This document shows, piece after piece, positions 19,306 to 29,119 of a stretch of DNA of 64,000 nucleotides. Position 1 is the stretch's first letter. Every line of letters starts with the position of its first letter. A program made the translations under genes and the position numbers. Source of the DNA: Stappia stellulata DSM 5886 (GTDB taxonomy: Bacteria > Pseudomonadota > Alphaproteobacteria > Rhizobiales > Stappiaceae); NCBI RefSeq assembly GCF_000423705.1, contig NZ_KE384082.1, positions 370,843 to 434,842 on the forward strand. Reading direction: 5' to 3'. The notes below the pieces were generated by a model. The model saw only the letters and a list, made by a program, of their open reading frames with translations. It did not search any database and was not told where the DNA came from.

Positions 19306-19650
19306 ATGAAGCCATGCCGATGGGTCGGTGACTCACAGGAGAAAATGCGGGCTTTTCCGCCCGAAGTGAAACGCGATATGGGCACCGCATTGAGATATGC
19401 CCAATCCGGCTTGAAGGCGGGGAGCGCAAAACCGCTCAAGGGATTTGGGTCCGGTGTTCTTGAGATCGTGGACAATCACGACGGCGACACCTACCGCTGC
19501 GTCTATCTTCTTCGTCTGAAGGGCATCGTCTATGTGCTTCATGCATTTCAGAAAAAATCGAAGACCGGCATCAAGACATCCAAACTGGATCTTGCTCTGA
19601 TCAAATCCCGCATCAAGCTGGCCGAAGCGGATTACAAGAAAGACAAGTGA
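19306..19650 (+). CDS. HigB/RelE-like toxin (phage Gp49-like family)
   Basis: A 114-residue basic protein of the Gp49/HigB family, toxins that cut mRNA on the ribosome. Recognisable segments are the N-terminal VGDSQEKMRAFPPEVKRDMGTAL, KPLKGFGSGVLEIVDN, TYRCVYLLRLKGIVYVLHAFQKKS and the lysine-rich C-terminal helix. The length is normal for the family. It precedes its antitoxin by one base (toxin-first order, as in higBA), with a palindrome-covered promoter upstream. The local base composition is lower in G+C than in the flanking polyamine and oxidase genes, which suggests transfer. The pair sits between two copies of the same terminator. Confidence 0.88.
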   Translation: MKPCRWVGDSQEKMRAFPPEVKRDMGTALRYAQSGLKAGSAKPLKGFGSGVLEIVDNHDGDTYRCVYLLRLKGIVYVLHAFQKKSKTGIKTSKLDLALIKSRIKLAEADYKKDK

Positions 19651-19651
19651 C

Positions 19652-19999
19652 ATGAACGAGACAGTTGTCGAAGGAAGCGGAAATGTCTTCGATGACCTTG
19701 GGCTGGAAGACGCCGGCGAACTTGACTTCAAGGCCGCCCTCGCGATCCAGGTGGCATCGATTGTCAAACACCGTCATCTTACCCAGCGCGAGGCAGGCGA
19801 GATCCTCGGAATCCCGCAATCTCATGTCTCGAAGATCTTGAACGGAAAGCTCGACGGCATCACCTCGGACAGGCTGATCCGCATGCTCTTGAAGCTTGGA
19901 CGCGACATCGACATCGTGATCAAGAAGAAGCGGACTCCGACCGAACACGGTCGTCTCGCCATTGCCAGCGCGCGGAAACGGGTCCATGTCGCAGCATAA
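19652..19999 (+). CDS. XRE-family antitoxin (HigA-like)
   Basis: A 115-residue protein with a central helix-turn-helix: LTQREAGEILGIPQSHVSKILNG, followed by DRLIRMLLKLGRDIDIVIK, characteristic of the HTH_37-type antitoxins paired with Gp49-like toxins. The acidic N-terminal tail (residues 1-30) probably neutralises the toxin, and the HTH should bind the palindrome at 19276-19295 for autoregulation. The start lies one base after the toxin stop, indicating translational coupling. A terminator follows 43 bases downstream. Confidence 0.88.
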   Translation: MNETVVEGSGNVFDDLGLEDAGELDFKAALAIQVASIVKHRHLTQREAGEILGIPQSHVSKILNGKLDGITSDRLIRMLLKLGRDIDIVIKKKRTPTEHGRLAIASARKRVHVAA

Positions 20000-20042
20000 A
20001 ACGGCGCTTTCCCGCTTGATCGGGCTCTACGAAGCAACACCG

Positions 20043-20071
20043 GGGCGGCAGCAATGCCGCCCTTTTCTTTT
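20043..20071 (+). terminator. Terminator after the toxin-antitoxin pair (copy 2)
   Basis: Stem GGGCGGCA / TGCCGCCC with loop GCAA and tail TTTTCTTTT. It differs from the speHE terminator at 19124 by one base over about 30. Confidence 0.9.
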
Positions 20072-20103
20072 GCCGCCCTTTTTGCCGCGCGGCGATGGCG
20101 GCG

Positions 20104-21201
20104 TCAGTCGCGCGCCTCGAGCCAGGCGCGCATCGTCTCGCGGTCGCCGCCGGTAACCCCTTCGGCCACCCGTCGGCCGACCGCCGCGCCGAACTTGTAG
20201 CCGTGGCCGGAACAGGCCGAGACGACGGTCGCGCGCGGCGCCAGAGACGCAAAAAAATGCTCGTCGCGGGTGAACGTATAGGCGCAGGTCACCACCTCGG
20301 TGACGCGATAGTCCTCGATGCGCGCGAACGGCGGGCCGAAGAGGTCGCGCAACCGCTCGCCCTCGCCCGGTTCCGGCACGCGCCGGTCATCGGCCTTGCA
20401 CGGAACCTTGTGAACGCCCGCCCCCACCTTCAGCCCCGTTCCCGCCACCGGCGGCAGGACATAGCCGTCGACCGTGCCGCCGACGTCGAGGATCGCGGGC
20501 GCCGCCTCCCAGGCCGCGCGCAGATCCTCCGGTGGCGCCAGATAGGCGACCGCCGTGCGGTAGCTCGTCAGCGAGGCGGCAAGGGCTGGAAACAGGTCCA
20601 GCACCCAGGCGCCTGCGGTCACCACCACATGGTCCGCCGCAAGCTCTTCGCCTGTTGCGAGCGTGACCCGGCCCTTGTCCGCATCCACGGCCGTCACGCG
20701 CGCGTTTTCCCGCACCTCCGCACCCGAACGCCCGAGCCAGTCCCGAATTCCGGCCGCGATCCTTTGGCACAAGAGCACGCCGCCCTCCGGGCTGAAGGCC
20801 GCGCTGTGGATCGTATCCGCATCGAGGAACGGATAACGTGCTGCCGCGTCCGCCGGCGAAAAATCCTCCACCGGAAAGCCGCCGTCGACCAGCCCCTGAC
20901 GATAGTCGACCGCCTCGTCGCGTCCGGTCTGCGACACGATCAGGAAGCCGGTATCGACCAGATGCTTGGCGCCGAGATCGTCCCACAGCGCATCCCAGAC
21001 GTCATAGGCGGCGCCGATGCGCCGCTGATAGCCGGTCTGCCCGCCATAGGCGCGGCGGATGATGCGGTGCTGGTCGCCGGAGGCCGACAGCGGATTGGGG
21101 ATCGGCCCCTGTTCCAGCAGCGTGACCTCGACGCCTTTTTTTGCCAGCGCCCAGGCGGTGCAAAGCCCGGAAATCCCGGCACCCACGACGATCGCTTTCA
21201 T
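20104..21201 (-). CDS. FAD-dependent amine oxidase, monomeric sarcosine oxidase-like (DAO family)
   Basis: 365 residues of the D-amino-acid oxidase fold. The N-terminal Rossmann motif is VVGAGISGLCTAWALAKKGVEVTLLEQ, and SASGDQHRIIRRAYG matches the flavin-contacting loop of sarcosine oxidases. VTCAYTFTRDEHF carries the cysteine used for covalent FAD attachment in monomeric sarcosine oxidase, and CSGHGYKFG is the C-terminal flavin motif. It should oxidise a secondary or N-methyl amine, giving hydrogen peroxide and an aldehyde; sarcosine and N-methyltryptophan are candidates but the substrate is not proven. It is divergent from dddL, and converges on the toxin-antitoxin terminator. Confidence 0.88.
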   Translation of the reverse strand: MKAIVVGAGISGLCTAWALAKKGVEVTLLEQGPIPNPLSASGDQHRIIRRAYGGQTGYQRRIGAAYDVWDALWDDLGAKHLVDTGFLIVSQTGRDEAVDYRQGLVDGGFPVEDFSPADAAARYPFLDADTIHSAAFSPEGGVLLCQRIAAGIRDWLGRSGAEVRENARVTAVDADKGRVTLATGEELAADHVVVTAGAWVLDLFPALAASLTSYRTAVAYLAPPEDLRAAWEAAPAILDVGGTVDGYVLPPVAGTGLKVGAGVHKVPCKADDRRVPEPGEGERLRDLFGPPFARIEDYRVTEVVTCAYTFTRDEHFFASLAPRATVVSACSGHGYKFGAAVGRRVAEGVTGGDRETMRAWLEARD

Positions 21202-21383
21202 CCTGCCGTCCTTCCTTGAAACCTCGCGTGCGATCCTGCAGCGAGCCTATGCCTGCGAACCGCCCGTCCGATAGGCGGAGAGCGCGCGAAACTCTTTCTT
21301 GCCCACAGTCGATTGTCGCGGCACCGTGAGCGTCACCACAGCCGTCGGGATGGCCCGTCCGGCGCCTTGGAGCCACCTTCCAG

Positions 21384-22046
21384 ATGAGCGAGACCACCCT
21401 CTCCCGGATTCCCGATCTCGGCTATCTGCTTCGGGAATACTATGAGCTCTACCGGCACATGTCGTCGGGCGGCAGCGACAAGATCCGCGCCCATCAGCGC
21501 GGCGTGCGCGAGGCGATCAGCCGCGTCCTGAAGTCGAACGCGGAAGTGCGCTTCGGCGAGCCGGCGCACAAGCCCGTCACCGCCCACCTGAAACGCGCGC
21601 TCGACGAGGGGCGGCTGGAACGCACCGCGACCTTCATCCGCGCGGTGGAATCGATCTCGCCGCAGCTTGTCTGGCAATATGGCTACGAGAAGATCCCCAA
21701 GGGTCTGGAGCGAACCTTCGCCTATGCGGAAGTCTGCGGACCGAACGGGCCGGTGCTCACCAACGAGGTGATCCTGGGTCTCGTGCTCTTCGCGCCGGGA
21801 TGCACCTATCCCGCCCACGCGCACGACCGGATTTCGGAAAGCTACATCTGCCTGTCGGGCAGTGTTTCGGAAAACCACCAGGGCGTCTATGCGCCGGGCT
21901 CGATGATCTTCAACCCGCCCGAACACACCCACCGCATCACGGTGTCGAAGACCGAGCCGGCGCTGCTTGCCTATGCCTGGTCCGGGCCGCCGGAGTTGCT
22001 CGCCAACCAGAAGATGGTGTTCTCGCGTCCCCGCAAGAAGACGTGA
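21384..22046 (+). CDS. dddL: Dimethylsulfoniopropionate lyase DddL
   Basis: A 220-residue cupin enzyme that cleaves DMSP to dimethyl sulfide and acrylate. The cupin motif TYPAHAHDRISESYICLSG supplies metal ligands His145, His147 and probably Glu152, and the second motif NPPEHTHRI supplies His181/His183. The conserved GSVSENHQGVYAPGSMIF and LLAYAWSGP segments are characteristic of DddL rather than other Ddd cupins. The helical N-terminus (LGYLLREYYELYRHMSSGGS) and the length also match. There is no DMSP transporter or acrylate catabolic gene next to it in this window. It is transcribed alone, converging on a SnoaL-like gene 13 bases away. Confidence in the family is high from motif recall. Confidence 0.9.
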   Translation: MSETTLSRIPDLGYLLREYYELYRHMSSGGSDKIRAHQRGVREAISRVLKSNAEVRFGEPAHKPVTAHLKRALDEGRLERTATFIRAVESISPQLVWQYGYEKIPKGLERTFAYAEVCGPNGPVLTNEVILGLVLFAPGCTYPAHAHDRISESYICLSGSVSENHQGVYAPGSMIFNPPEHTHRITVSKTEPALLAYAWSGPPELLANQKMVFSRPRKKT

Positions 22047-22059
22047 TGCGGCTCCGGCC

Positions 22060-22470
22060 TCAGCCGACGACCTGCGCGCTCCAGTCCGTGAGATTGTAAT
22101 ACGTGGTGATGCGCGCGATTTTTCCGTCGCGGATCTCGAAGAAGGTTCCCGCCGGCAGGCGGTAGGTCTGGCCGCTTGCCTCGGGAAGCCCGTCGTCGGT
22201 GACGAGATAGGTGCCGGACACGATGAATTCGGCCGCCGCCCGCGCGCCGTCGCCGGTGACGAAGATCACCATCTCCGACAATTCCTCGCGGTAGCAGCGG
22301 GTCATATGCGCGTTGAACGCCGCAAAGGCCTCGCGCCCGATGCGCCGCTCGCCCTGGTTGACGTCATGAGCGACATCCTCGGTGACAAGGCTCGCCATCT
22401 TCGCCGTGTCGCCTGCATTGAAAGCGGCGAAATAGGTTTCGATCAGAGCGCGGGTGGTGTCGACGGTCAT
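22060..22470 (-). CDS. SnoaL-like / nuclear transport factor 2 family protein
   Basis: A 136-residue protein with the NTF2-like cone fold pattern: N-terminal helices (RALIETYFAAFNAGDTAKMASLVTEDV), a strand with HDVNQGERRIGREAFAAF, and the closing strands TFFEIRDGKIARITTYYNL. Such proteins act as polyketide cyclases, ketosteroid isomerase-like enzymes or ligand carriers. Nothing here identifies the substrate. It is probably a single-gene unit. Confidence 0.85.
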   Translation of the reverse strand: MTVDTTRALIETYFAAFNAGDTAKMASLVTEDVAHDVNQGERRIGREAFAAFNAHMTRCYREELSEMVIFVTGDGARAAAEFIVSGTYLVTDDGLPEASGQTYRLPAGTFFEIRDGKIARITTYYNLTDWSAQVVG

Positions 22471-22578
22471 GGGAGCATCCGGAAAAGGGCGTTGGCGGGA
22501 GATCCCTTCGCCGAAGCGAAACGGGCGCGGCGGAGTGTGTCCGCCATCTCCGCCGATGGCAAGCCCGCTGTTGCCGGA

Positions 22579-23694
22579 TCAAAGCCCCGCGGTCATGAGC
22601 GCCTGAAACAGCACGCCGGAGACAATCGCGCCGACAAGGCCGAGACCGATATAGGCGGCAAAGACCGGCAGGCGCACCAGCGACCAGACGGCCGCCATGG
22701 CGGGCACGGAGCTGACCGCACCGGCGATCATGAAGGACATCGCCGCGCCCGAGGACATGCCCTGCTCGAGGAGACCGGCCAGCAGCGGCGGCGCGACATA
22801 GCTGTTGAGATAGGCCGGCATGCCGACGAGGGCTGCGAGGACGATGGACACCACTCCGCCGCCGCCGATCACACGGGCAATCAGGTCGGCGGGCACATAG
22901 GTGACGAGCAGCGCTTCCAACACATAGGCAAGCGCCAGCCACTTCGCCAGAAAGAGCGCGTTGACCCGCAATTCCTCGCCAAAAACCGCGCGGCGCGGGG
23001 CCTCGTTCCAGAAGCGCCAGTGCGGCGCGCCGCCAGGGGCCGGCTTGCTGCAGCATCCGCCGGCCGAAATCGCGCGCGCGGGATTGGCAAAGGCCCCGCC
23101 GGCCGTCATCGCCTTGACCGCGAAGCCGCCGAACAGGCCGAGCGCGACGGCGAAGACCGCCTTGGCGATGGCGAAGGGCCAGCCGAGGGCTGCCGCCGTG
23201 ATCAGGAGCGTCGGCGGATCGATCAAGGGCGACGACAGCCAGAACGCCATGATCGCGGGCAAGGGCGCGCCGACGGCCAAAAGCCCGGCAATGAAAGGCA
23301 CGACCTGACAGGAACAGAAAGGCGCCAACCCGCCGAACAGCGCGGCCAGCAAGATCGCCTGTGTCTCGCGGCCCTCGAACGCGCGCCCGACCAGAGCCTG
23401 CGCGCCGGTGGCCTTTAGTCCTGCGATCAGCAGGACGGCGACCAGCACATAGGGCAGCGTGGCGGCAAACGCGCGCGCGGCAAAACTCACGATGCCGCCC
23501 GCCTCGCCCGGGTCGAGCATGAGAACCAGCAAGGGAAGAGCGACGACAAGGCTCCAGGGCGTCAGCAGCCAGGGTTTCAGCCCGCTCCAGGAGATTTGCG
23601 GCGTCCGCGGCGCGGCAACCGGCCCCGCGCCGGCATCGGTCTTCGGGCCGCAGCAGCCGGTTTCGCCCGATCCGGCGGAGGTCGTGTCAGCCAT
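22579..23694 (-). CDS. ArsP/DUF318-type permease, metal(loid) efflux
   Basis: A 371-residue inner-membrane permease of the COG0701 family with about eight to ten hydrophobic helices. LLAALFGGLAPFCSCQVVPFIAGLL and MAFWLSSPLIDPPTLLITAAAL are the paired half-repeat motifs. The cytosolic N-terminus carries CCGPK and the central loop GGCCSKP, vicinal cysteine pairs suited to binding thiophilic metals. Relatives export methylarsenite, other trivalent organoarsenicals, or Cu/Zn. It lies directly after and overlaps the ArsR-type regulator (ATG 23694 inside the arsR end at 23687), so the two form a metal-induced operon. The exact metal cannot be assigned. Confidence 0.85.
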   Translation of the reverse strand: MADTTSAGSGETGCCGPKTDAGAGPVAAPRTPQISWSGLKPWLLTPWSLVVALPLLVLMLDPGEAGGIVSFAARAFAATLPYVLVAVLLIAGLKATGAQALVGRAFEGRETQAILLAALFGGLAPFCSCQVVPFIAGLLAVGAPLPAIMAFWLSSPLIDPPTLLITAAALGWPFAIAKAVFAVALGLFGGFAVKAMTAGGAFANPARAISAGGCCSKPAPGGAPHWRFWNEAPRRAVFGEELRVNALFLAKWLALAYVLEALLVTYVPADLIARVIGGGGVVSIVLAALVGMPAYLNSYVAPPLLAGLLEQGMSSGAAMSFMIAGAVSSVPAMAAVWSLVRLPVFAAYIGLGLVGAIVSGVLFQALMTAGL

Positions 23695-24028
23695 CTGTCG
23701 TGTCCTTCTGCTCCGCGCCCGGCGACCATTCGTCGGCGCAGCATTGCGAAAGGATGAAGCCGGCCAGATCCTTCAGCCGGTCGAACGCCGCCCGGTTGAT
23801 CACGGAGCGGCCGGCCTTTTCCTGCGCAATCAGCCCGCCGGCGGCGAGGAACCGCAGGTGATGGGCAAGCGTCGAGGCGGCCATGCCGGTGCGCTCCTGA
23901 ATGTCGCCGACAGTCAGCCCCGCCCGCCCGGCCCGAACGAGCGCAAGCACAACGGCCAGCCGCGCCTCCGATCCGATGGCCGCAAACCCCTGGGCCGCTT
24001 CCTCGATGTGAAGTCTCTCTTTTTCCAT
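23687..24028 (-). CDS. ArsR family metalloregulator
   Basis: A 113-residue winged-helix repressor: GSEARLAVVLALVRAGRAGLTVGDIQERTGMAASTLAHHLRFLAAGGLI is the DNA-binding core, followed by the wing EKAGRSVINR. Near the C-terminus QCCADEW offers vicinal cysteines that could be the metal(loid) sensor, unlike classical ArsR, whose cysteines lie in the recognition helix region. It heads a two-gene operon with the permease. The palindrome covering its start codon is a strong candidate for its own operator. Confidence 0.88.
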   Translation of the reverse strand: MEKERLHIEEAAQGFAAIGSEARLAVVLALVRAGRAGLTVGDIQERTGMAASTLAHHLRFLAAGGLIAQEKAGRSVINRAAFDRLKDLAGFILSQCCADEWSPGAEQKDTTDG

Positions 24029-24050
24029 AAAACTAGTTTTATAGTTTTAT
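24027..24050 (-). promoter_or_regulatory. Operator/promoter of the arsR-permease operon, overlapping the start codon
   Basis: ATAAAACTAGTTTTAT (24027-24042) is a perfect 16-bp palindrome that includes the start codon, and a further half-site ATAGTTTTAT follows to 24050. On the minus strand TATAAA lies nine bases before the ATG and no Shine-Dalgarno is visible, so the mRNA may be leaderless. Confidence 0.6.
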
Positions 24051-24210
24051 TTGCCGAATGCAAGCGCAAAACCGGCCGCGCCGGAACGGGCGCCAGTCCT
24101 TCATGCCGGCCCGACCGGACCTTGCACGGACGCCGGGCAGGAGATGCATTTGATTTCGCGCCACGACGCGGGTCAGATAGCGTCGACGACGCATCGGAAG
24201 GATCACCGGG

Positions 24211-24594
24211 ATGGACGAGACCAGAGGCGGATGCCTGTGCGGCGGCTTGCGGATCTCGGCACACGGCGAACCGGATCGGGTCGGCCTGTGCCATTGCCTC
24301 GACTGCCGCAAGTTCCACGGCGCACTGTTTCATGCCTCTGCCGTCTACCCGGCGGACGCCGTCACGGTCGACGGCGCCTTTGGCGACTACGAGGGCCGCT
24401 GCTTCTGCCCGCGCTGCGGCTCCTCGGTCTTCTCCAGAAGCGGCAACGAGATCGAAATCAACCTCGGCGTGCTCGACGACCCGAACCGCTTCACCCCGAC
24501 CTACGAACTCTGGACCACCCGCCGCGAAACCTGGCTCCCGCCCTTCCCCGGCCTGACGCGCCATGAGAGGGACCGGGAGGAGGATGGGAGCTAG
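24211..24594 (+). CDS. GFA (glutathione-dependent formaldehyde-activating enzyme-like) family protein
   Basis: A 127-residue zinc-binding beta-tent protein. The ordered cysteines GGCLCGGLR, CHCLDCRKFHG and FCPRCGSSVF are the two zinc sites of the GFA/CENP-V fold. The length is normal. Most GFA proteins have not been shown to act on formaldehyde and the true substrate of this one is unknown. It is a single gene; the start at 24211 follows AAGGA. It is not obviously linked to the adjacent arsR operon. Confidence 0.88.
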   Translation: MDETRGGCLCGGLRISAHGEPDRVGLCHCLDCRKFHGALFHASAVYPADAVTVDGAFGDYEGRCFCPRCGSSVFSRSGNEIEINLGVLDDPNRFTPTYELWTTRRETWLPPFPGLTRHERDREEDGS

Positions 24595-24969
24595 CCCGAG
24601 CGGTGATCTCACCAGAACCAGTCGGCGAAATCCTTGTCGGCCAATACGCGCGCCTCGATTGAAAACGCGGCGAGTTTCGCGTGTTCCAATTGGTCGTGCA
24701 AGGGGTGTCGACAGAGGCCGCTTCCTCCTCAGCGTCACCCCGGGCAAGCGCCAGCGAAACGCCGGGCTCCATCCCCGGAGGATGGGGCTAACTGCTGCGA
24801 AACACGGCTCGCCAAGGCCGAACGCCGTTCCTCGTGCCGTGATGATCGGGCAACCACGGACCGCTGCACGGGACTGCGGTGCGCGCGGCCGTCCCAAACA
24901 GCGCGTGAGCCGCGACCCGCTGTCCCTTCGCGCCCTCAGCCTCGGCGGCCACGCCGCCGCCCTCCCCCC
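24595..24969. other. Gene-free stretch with a possible REP-like element
   Basis: About 375 bases without a supported gene, between convergent GFA and DUF930 genes. Around 24733-24772, GTCACCCCGG and CCGGGCTCCAT frame a spacer and resemble the GTCATCCCGG...CCGGGATCCAT repeats at 40-41 kb, but more diverged. Confidence 0.4.
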
Positions 24970-26454
24970 TCAATTCTGCGGGAAGCCGCGCGACTGCCAC
25001 TGGCTCCTAGGCACCGGCGGGCCGACGCGGAAGGAGAAGGTTTCCACGCGCGTCACGGCCGGGTCGGTCTCGCAGCGGAAATCGAGGTCGTACCAGACCC
25101 CGCGCGAGCGATAGGCGGCGCGCACAGGCGCCAGCACCGTTCCCGGTTGCGGGCGGAAGGAGGGCAGGATTTCCGCCGGGCGGTCGGGGTAGAGATCGCG
25201 GATCTGCGCGCGCAACTCCGTCAGGCACAGGAGATTGAGCCGCTGCGGCCCCGACATGCCGGCCATCGCCGTGCGCGTGCGGGAATCTCCGAGAATCCGG
25301 TCGGAAAAGAGCTCCCGCGAGCGGGCAAGGCGCGGTGCGCCGGGCCGCCGCGCCGGTTCCGCCGCATTTCCGGGCAGCCGGACGCCCGGTGGCAGATCGC
25401 CTTGCTCGGCCGCCCGCTCCGCGGCCCGCAAGGCCCCCGGCGGCAGCGGCGGCTTGGCGCGCGGCAAGGTGGTCGCAATGGCGCCAGACAGCCCGTCGGC
25501 CTCCGGTGCGCTCGCAGGCGCCTCCTCCACAACCGTCTCGCCGACCGGGGCCGTTTCGCCCTCTTCCTCCGGTCCCGCAATGATATCGCTCTCCGGCGAG
25601 ACCTCCTCGGGTGCCGGCTCCGCGACCGCCTCTGCCGTCTCGGCCTCTTCCTCGGCAGACGCTTCCTCGGCTGATACGTCCTCGGCGGGCGTTTCGTCCG
25701 CCGGCGCGTCTTCCACCAGTGGCTCTTCGGCTGCGGCGGGATCGGCCTCCGTCCCGGCTTCGGTCTCGGCTTCGGTCTCGGCCGGCGTCTCCGTCACCGG
25801 ATCCGGCACGACCGGCTCCGCCTCATCGGGCTGCGGCGTCTCAAGCGTCTCGGCGGCCTCGGCATCCCCGTCCTCGCCGGCCGGCTCGTCCGGCGGCGTT
25901 TCGTCCTCGGCGGGTGTCAGTGCCCCGTCGCGCGGCTCGCCGTCTTCCCCGCCGGCGGCCTCGCTTGCTTCCTCTGCAAACTCCTCGACCGGCTGCAACA
26001 CCGGCAGGCTGTCAGCGTCCGGAACCGATGCCGGCGGCGCCTCGGGTTCCGGCTGCTCGGGGTCCGGCTCTTCCTGGATTTCCTCCGGAGCAGGTTCAGG
26101 CGCGGGCTCTTCCGCGTCCTCTTCTTCCTGTTCCGGCTCGGGTTCCGGTTCTGGCGCAGGCTCTTCGGCGGCAGGCTCTTCTTCGGCCTGCTCCTCTTCC
26201 GGCGTGGGGGCTTGCGGCGGCGGCACCAGCACCACCTCGATCGGCTCTTCGGCTTCCGGCGTTTCCATGTCGCGCGGCGGCGTCTCGATGAAAAGGAGCA
26301 CGATCAGTGCGTGCAACAACAGAGATGCGGCGACGCCGACAAGAAAGAGCCTGGAACCCGGCCGGCCGTCCTCGCGCGGGGGCGCGGGGCCGGGCACGAT
26401 CTCGGGCAAATCGGAGGGCGTGGAAACCACGGGGGCGGCACCTTCTGGCTGCAA
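24970..26454 (-). CDS. TonB-like DUF930 domain-containing protein with long acidic Pro-rich linker
   Basis: 494 residues with TonB-like architecture: a short cytosolic N-terminus, one membrane anchor (LFLVGVAASLLLHALIVLLFI, about 36-56), a very long Glu/Pro/Ala-rich periplasmic linker (about 60-330) and a folded C-terminal domain of about 150 residues. This domain (SRELFSDRILGDSRTRTAM, LNLLCLTELRAQIRDLYPD, VWYDLDFRCETD) matches DUF930, a Rhizobiales-centred family. The linker repeats PEPEPEPE- and AEE-type units and should span the periplasm. No exbB/exbD lies nearby. Energy coupling or cell-envelope tethering is an inference from architecture only. Confidence 0.8.
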   Translation of the reverse strand: MQPEGAAPVVSTPSDLPEIVPGPAPPREDGRPGSRLFLVGVAASLLLHALIVLLFIETPPRDMETPEAEEPIEVVLVPPPQAPTPEEEQAEEEPAAEEPAPEPEPEPEQEEEDAEEPAPEPAPEEIQEEPDPEQPEPEAPPASVPDADSLPVLQPVEEFAEEASEAAGGEDGEPRDGALTPAEDETPPDEPAGEDGDAEAAETLETPQPDEAEPVVPDPVTETPAETEAETEAGTEADPAAAEEPLVEDAPADETPAEDVSAEEASAEEEAETAEAVAEPAPEEVSPESDIIAGPEEEGETAPVGETVVEEAPASAPEADGLSGAIATTLPRAKPPLPPGALRAAERAAEQGDLPPGVRLPGNAAEPARRPGAPRLARSRELFSDRILGDSRTRTAMAGMSGPQRLNLLCLTELRAQIRDLYPDRPAEILPSFRPQPGTVLAPVRAAYRSRGVWYDLDFRCETDPAVTRVETFSFRVGPPVPRSQWQSRGFPQN

Positions 26455-26539
26455 GCCGGGTCAGGAGAGATGCAAGGCCGCAAGGCTCGTGGAGCGGCAC
26501 GACGGAGTCAATAACGCAGCCGAAGGGGGCATCAAAATG

Positions 26540-26564
26540 AAAAACCCGGCGTCGCCGCCGGGTT
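26540..26564 (-). terminator. Rho-independent terminator of rpoD
   Basis: On the minus strand AACCCGGCG / CGCCGGGTT closes over a GCGA loop and runs into a short T tract, 27 bases after the rpoD stop. Confidence 0.88.
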
Positions 26565-26590
26565 CTTTCTGTATCAAGCGCAAGAGCCGA

Positions 26591-28633
<2,043 letters not shown>

Positions 28634-29119
28634 ATTTTTCTCCGGCGCCGCCGGCCTCGCGGGGCCTGGCGCTGTCGCGTTTCGTCTCGGTGCATCAGCG
28701 TCCGGCCGGGCTGCGGGGTCCATCGCCGCCATGCCCTGTCGCGCCACGCACGTTTATCCTTGCCCGGCTTTCGTTCCTCGGAACGTTTCCAGGCTTTGAA
28801 ACATTATCTCTAGTCGGTGTCCGTTAAGTGCCACTTAACCCTGCAGATCGATTCGACAAGCCGCAACCCGTACCAGCGTCGCGCGCACGCATCCGTGTCG
28901 GCAACCGGCTTCGCATAAGGGCGTCGGACAGCAAGGTGATTTCAGGCCGCTTGGGTGCCAGTCTCGCATTGGACATGGGCGGGGCGCGGCTCGGGACGCT
29001 GTCACTTAGCTGTATTTAGCGCAACACGCCGGATTCGCAAGAGTGATTCGTCGCACGTCAATCGATTCGACGCCTGTTTCCCCGACGATCGCGTCCGTCC
29101 GCCTTGTCACGCCCGGGCC
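28634..29119. other. rpoD upstream region (gene-free)
   Basis: 486 bases between dnaG and rpoD with no supported gene. It must hold the rpoD promoter(s). The only strong signal is the palindrome at 28823-28839, listed separately. Confidence 0.6.
28823..28839. promoter_or_regulatory. Perfect 17-bp palindrome upstream of rpoD
   Basis: GTTAAGTG-C-CACTTAAC has eight-base arms around one base, 190 bases upstream of the rpoD start. It is a good candidate operator. It has no poly-T tail, so it is not a terminator. Confidence 0.5.

Noticed and set aside
22873-22960. Possible gene start near the ArsP-type permease's middle on the plus strand
   Set aside because: No ribosome-binding site and no family resemblance; the minus-strand permease explains the sequence.
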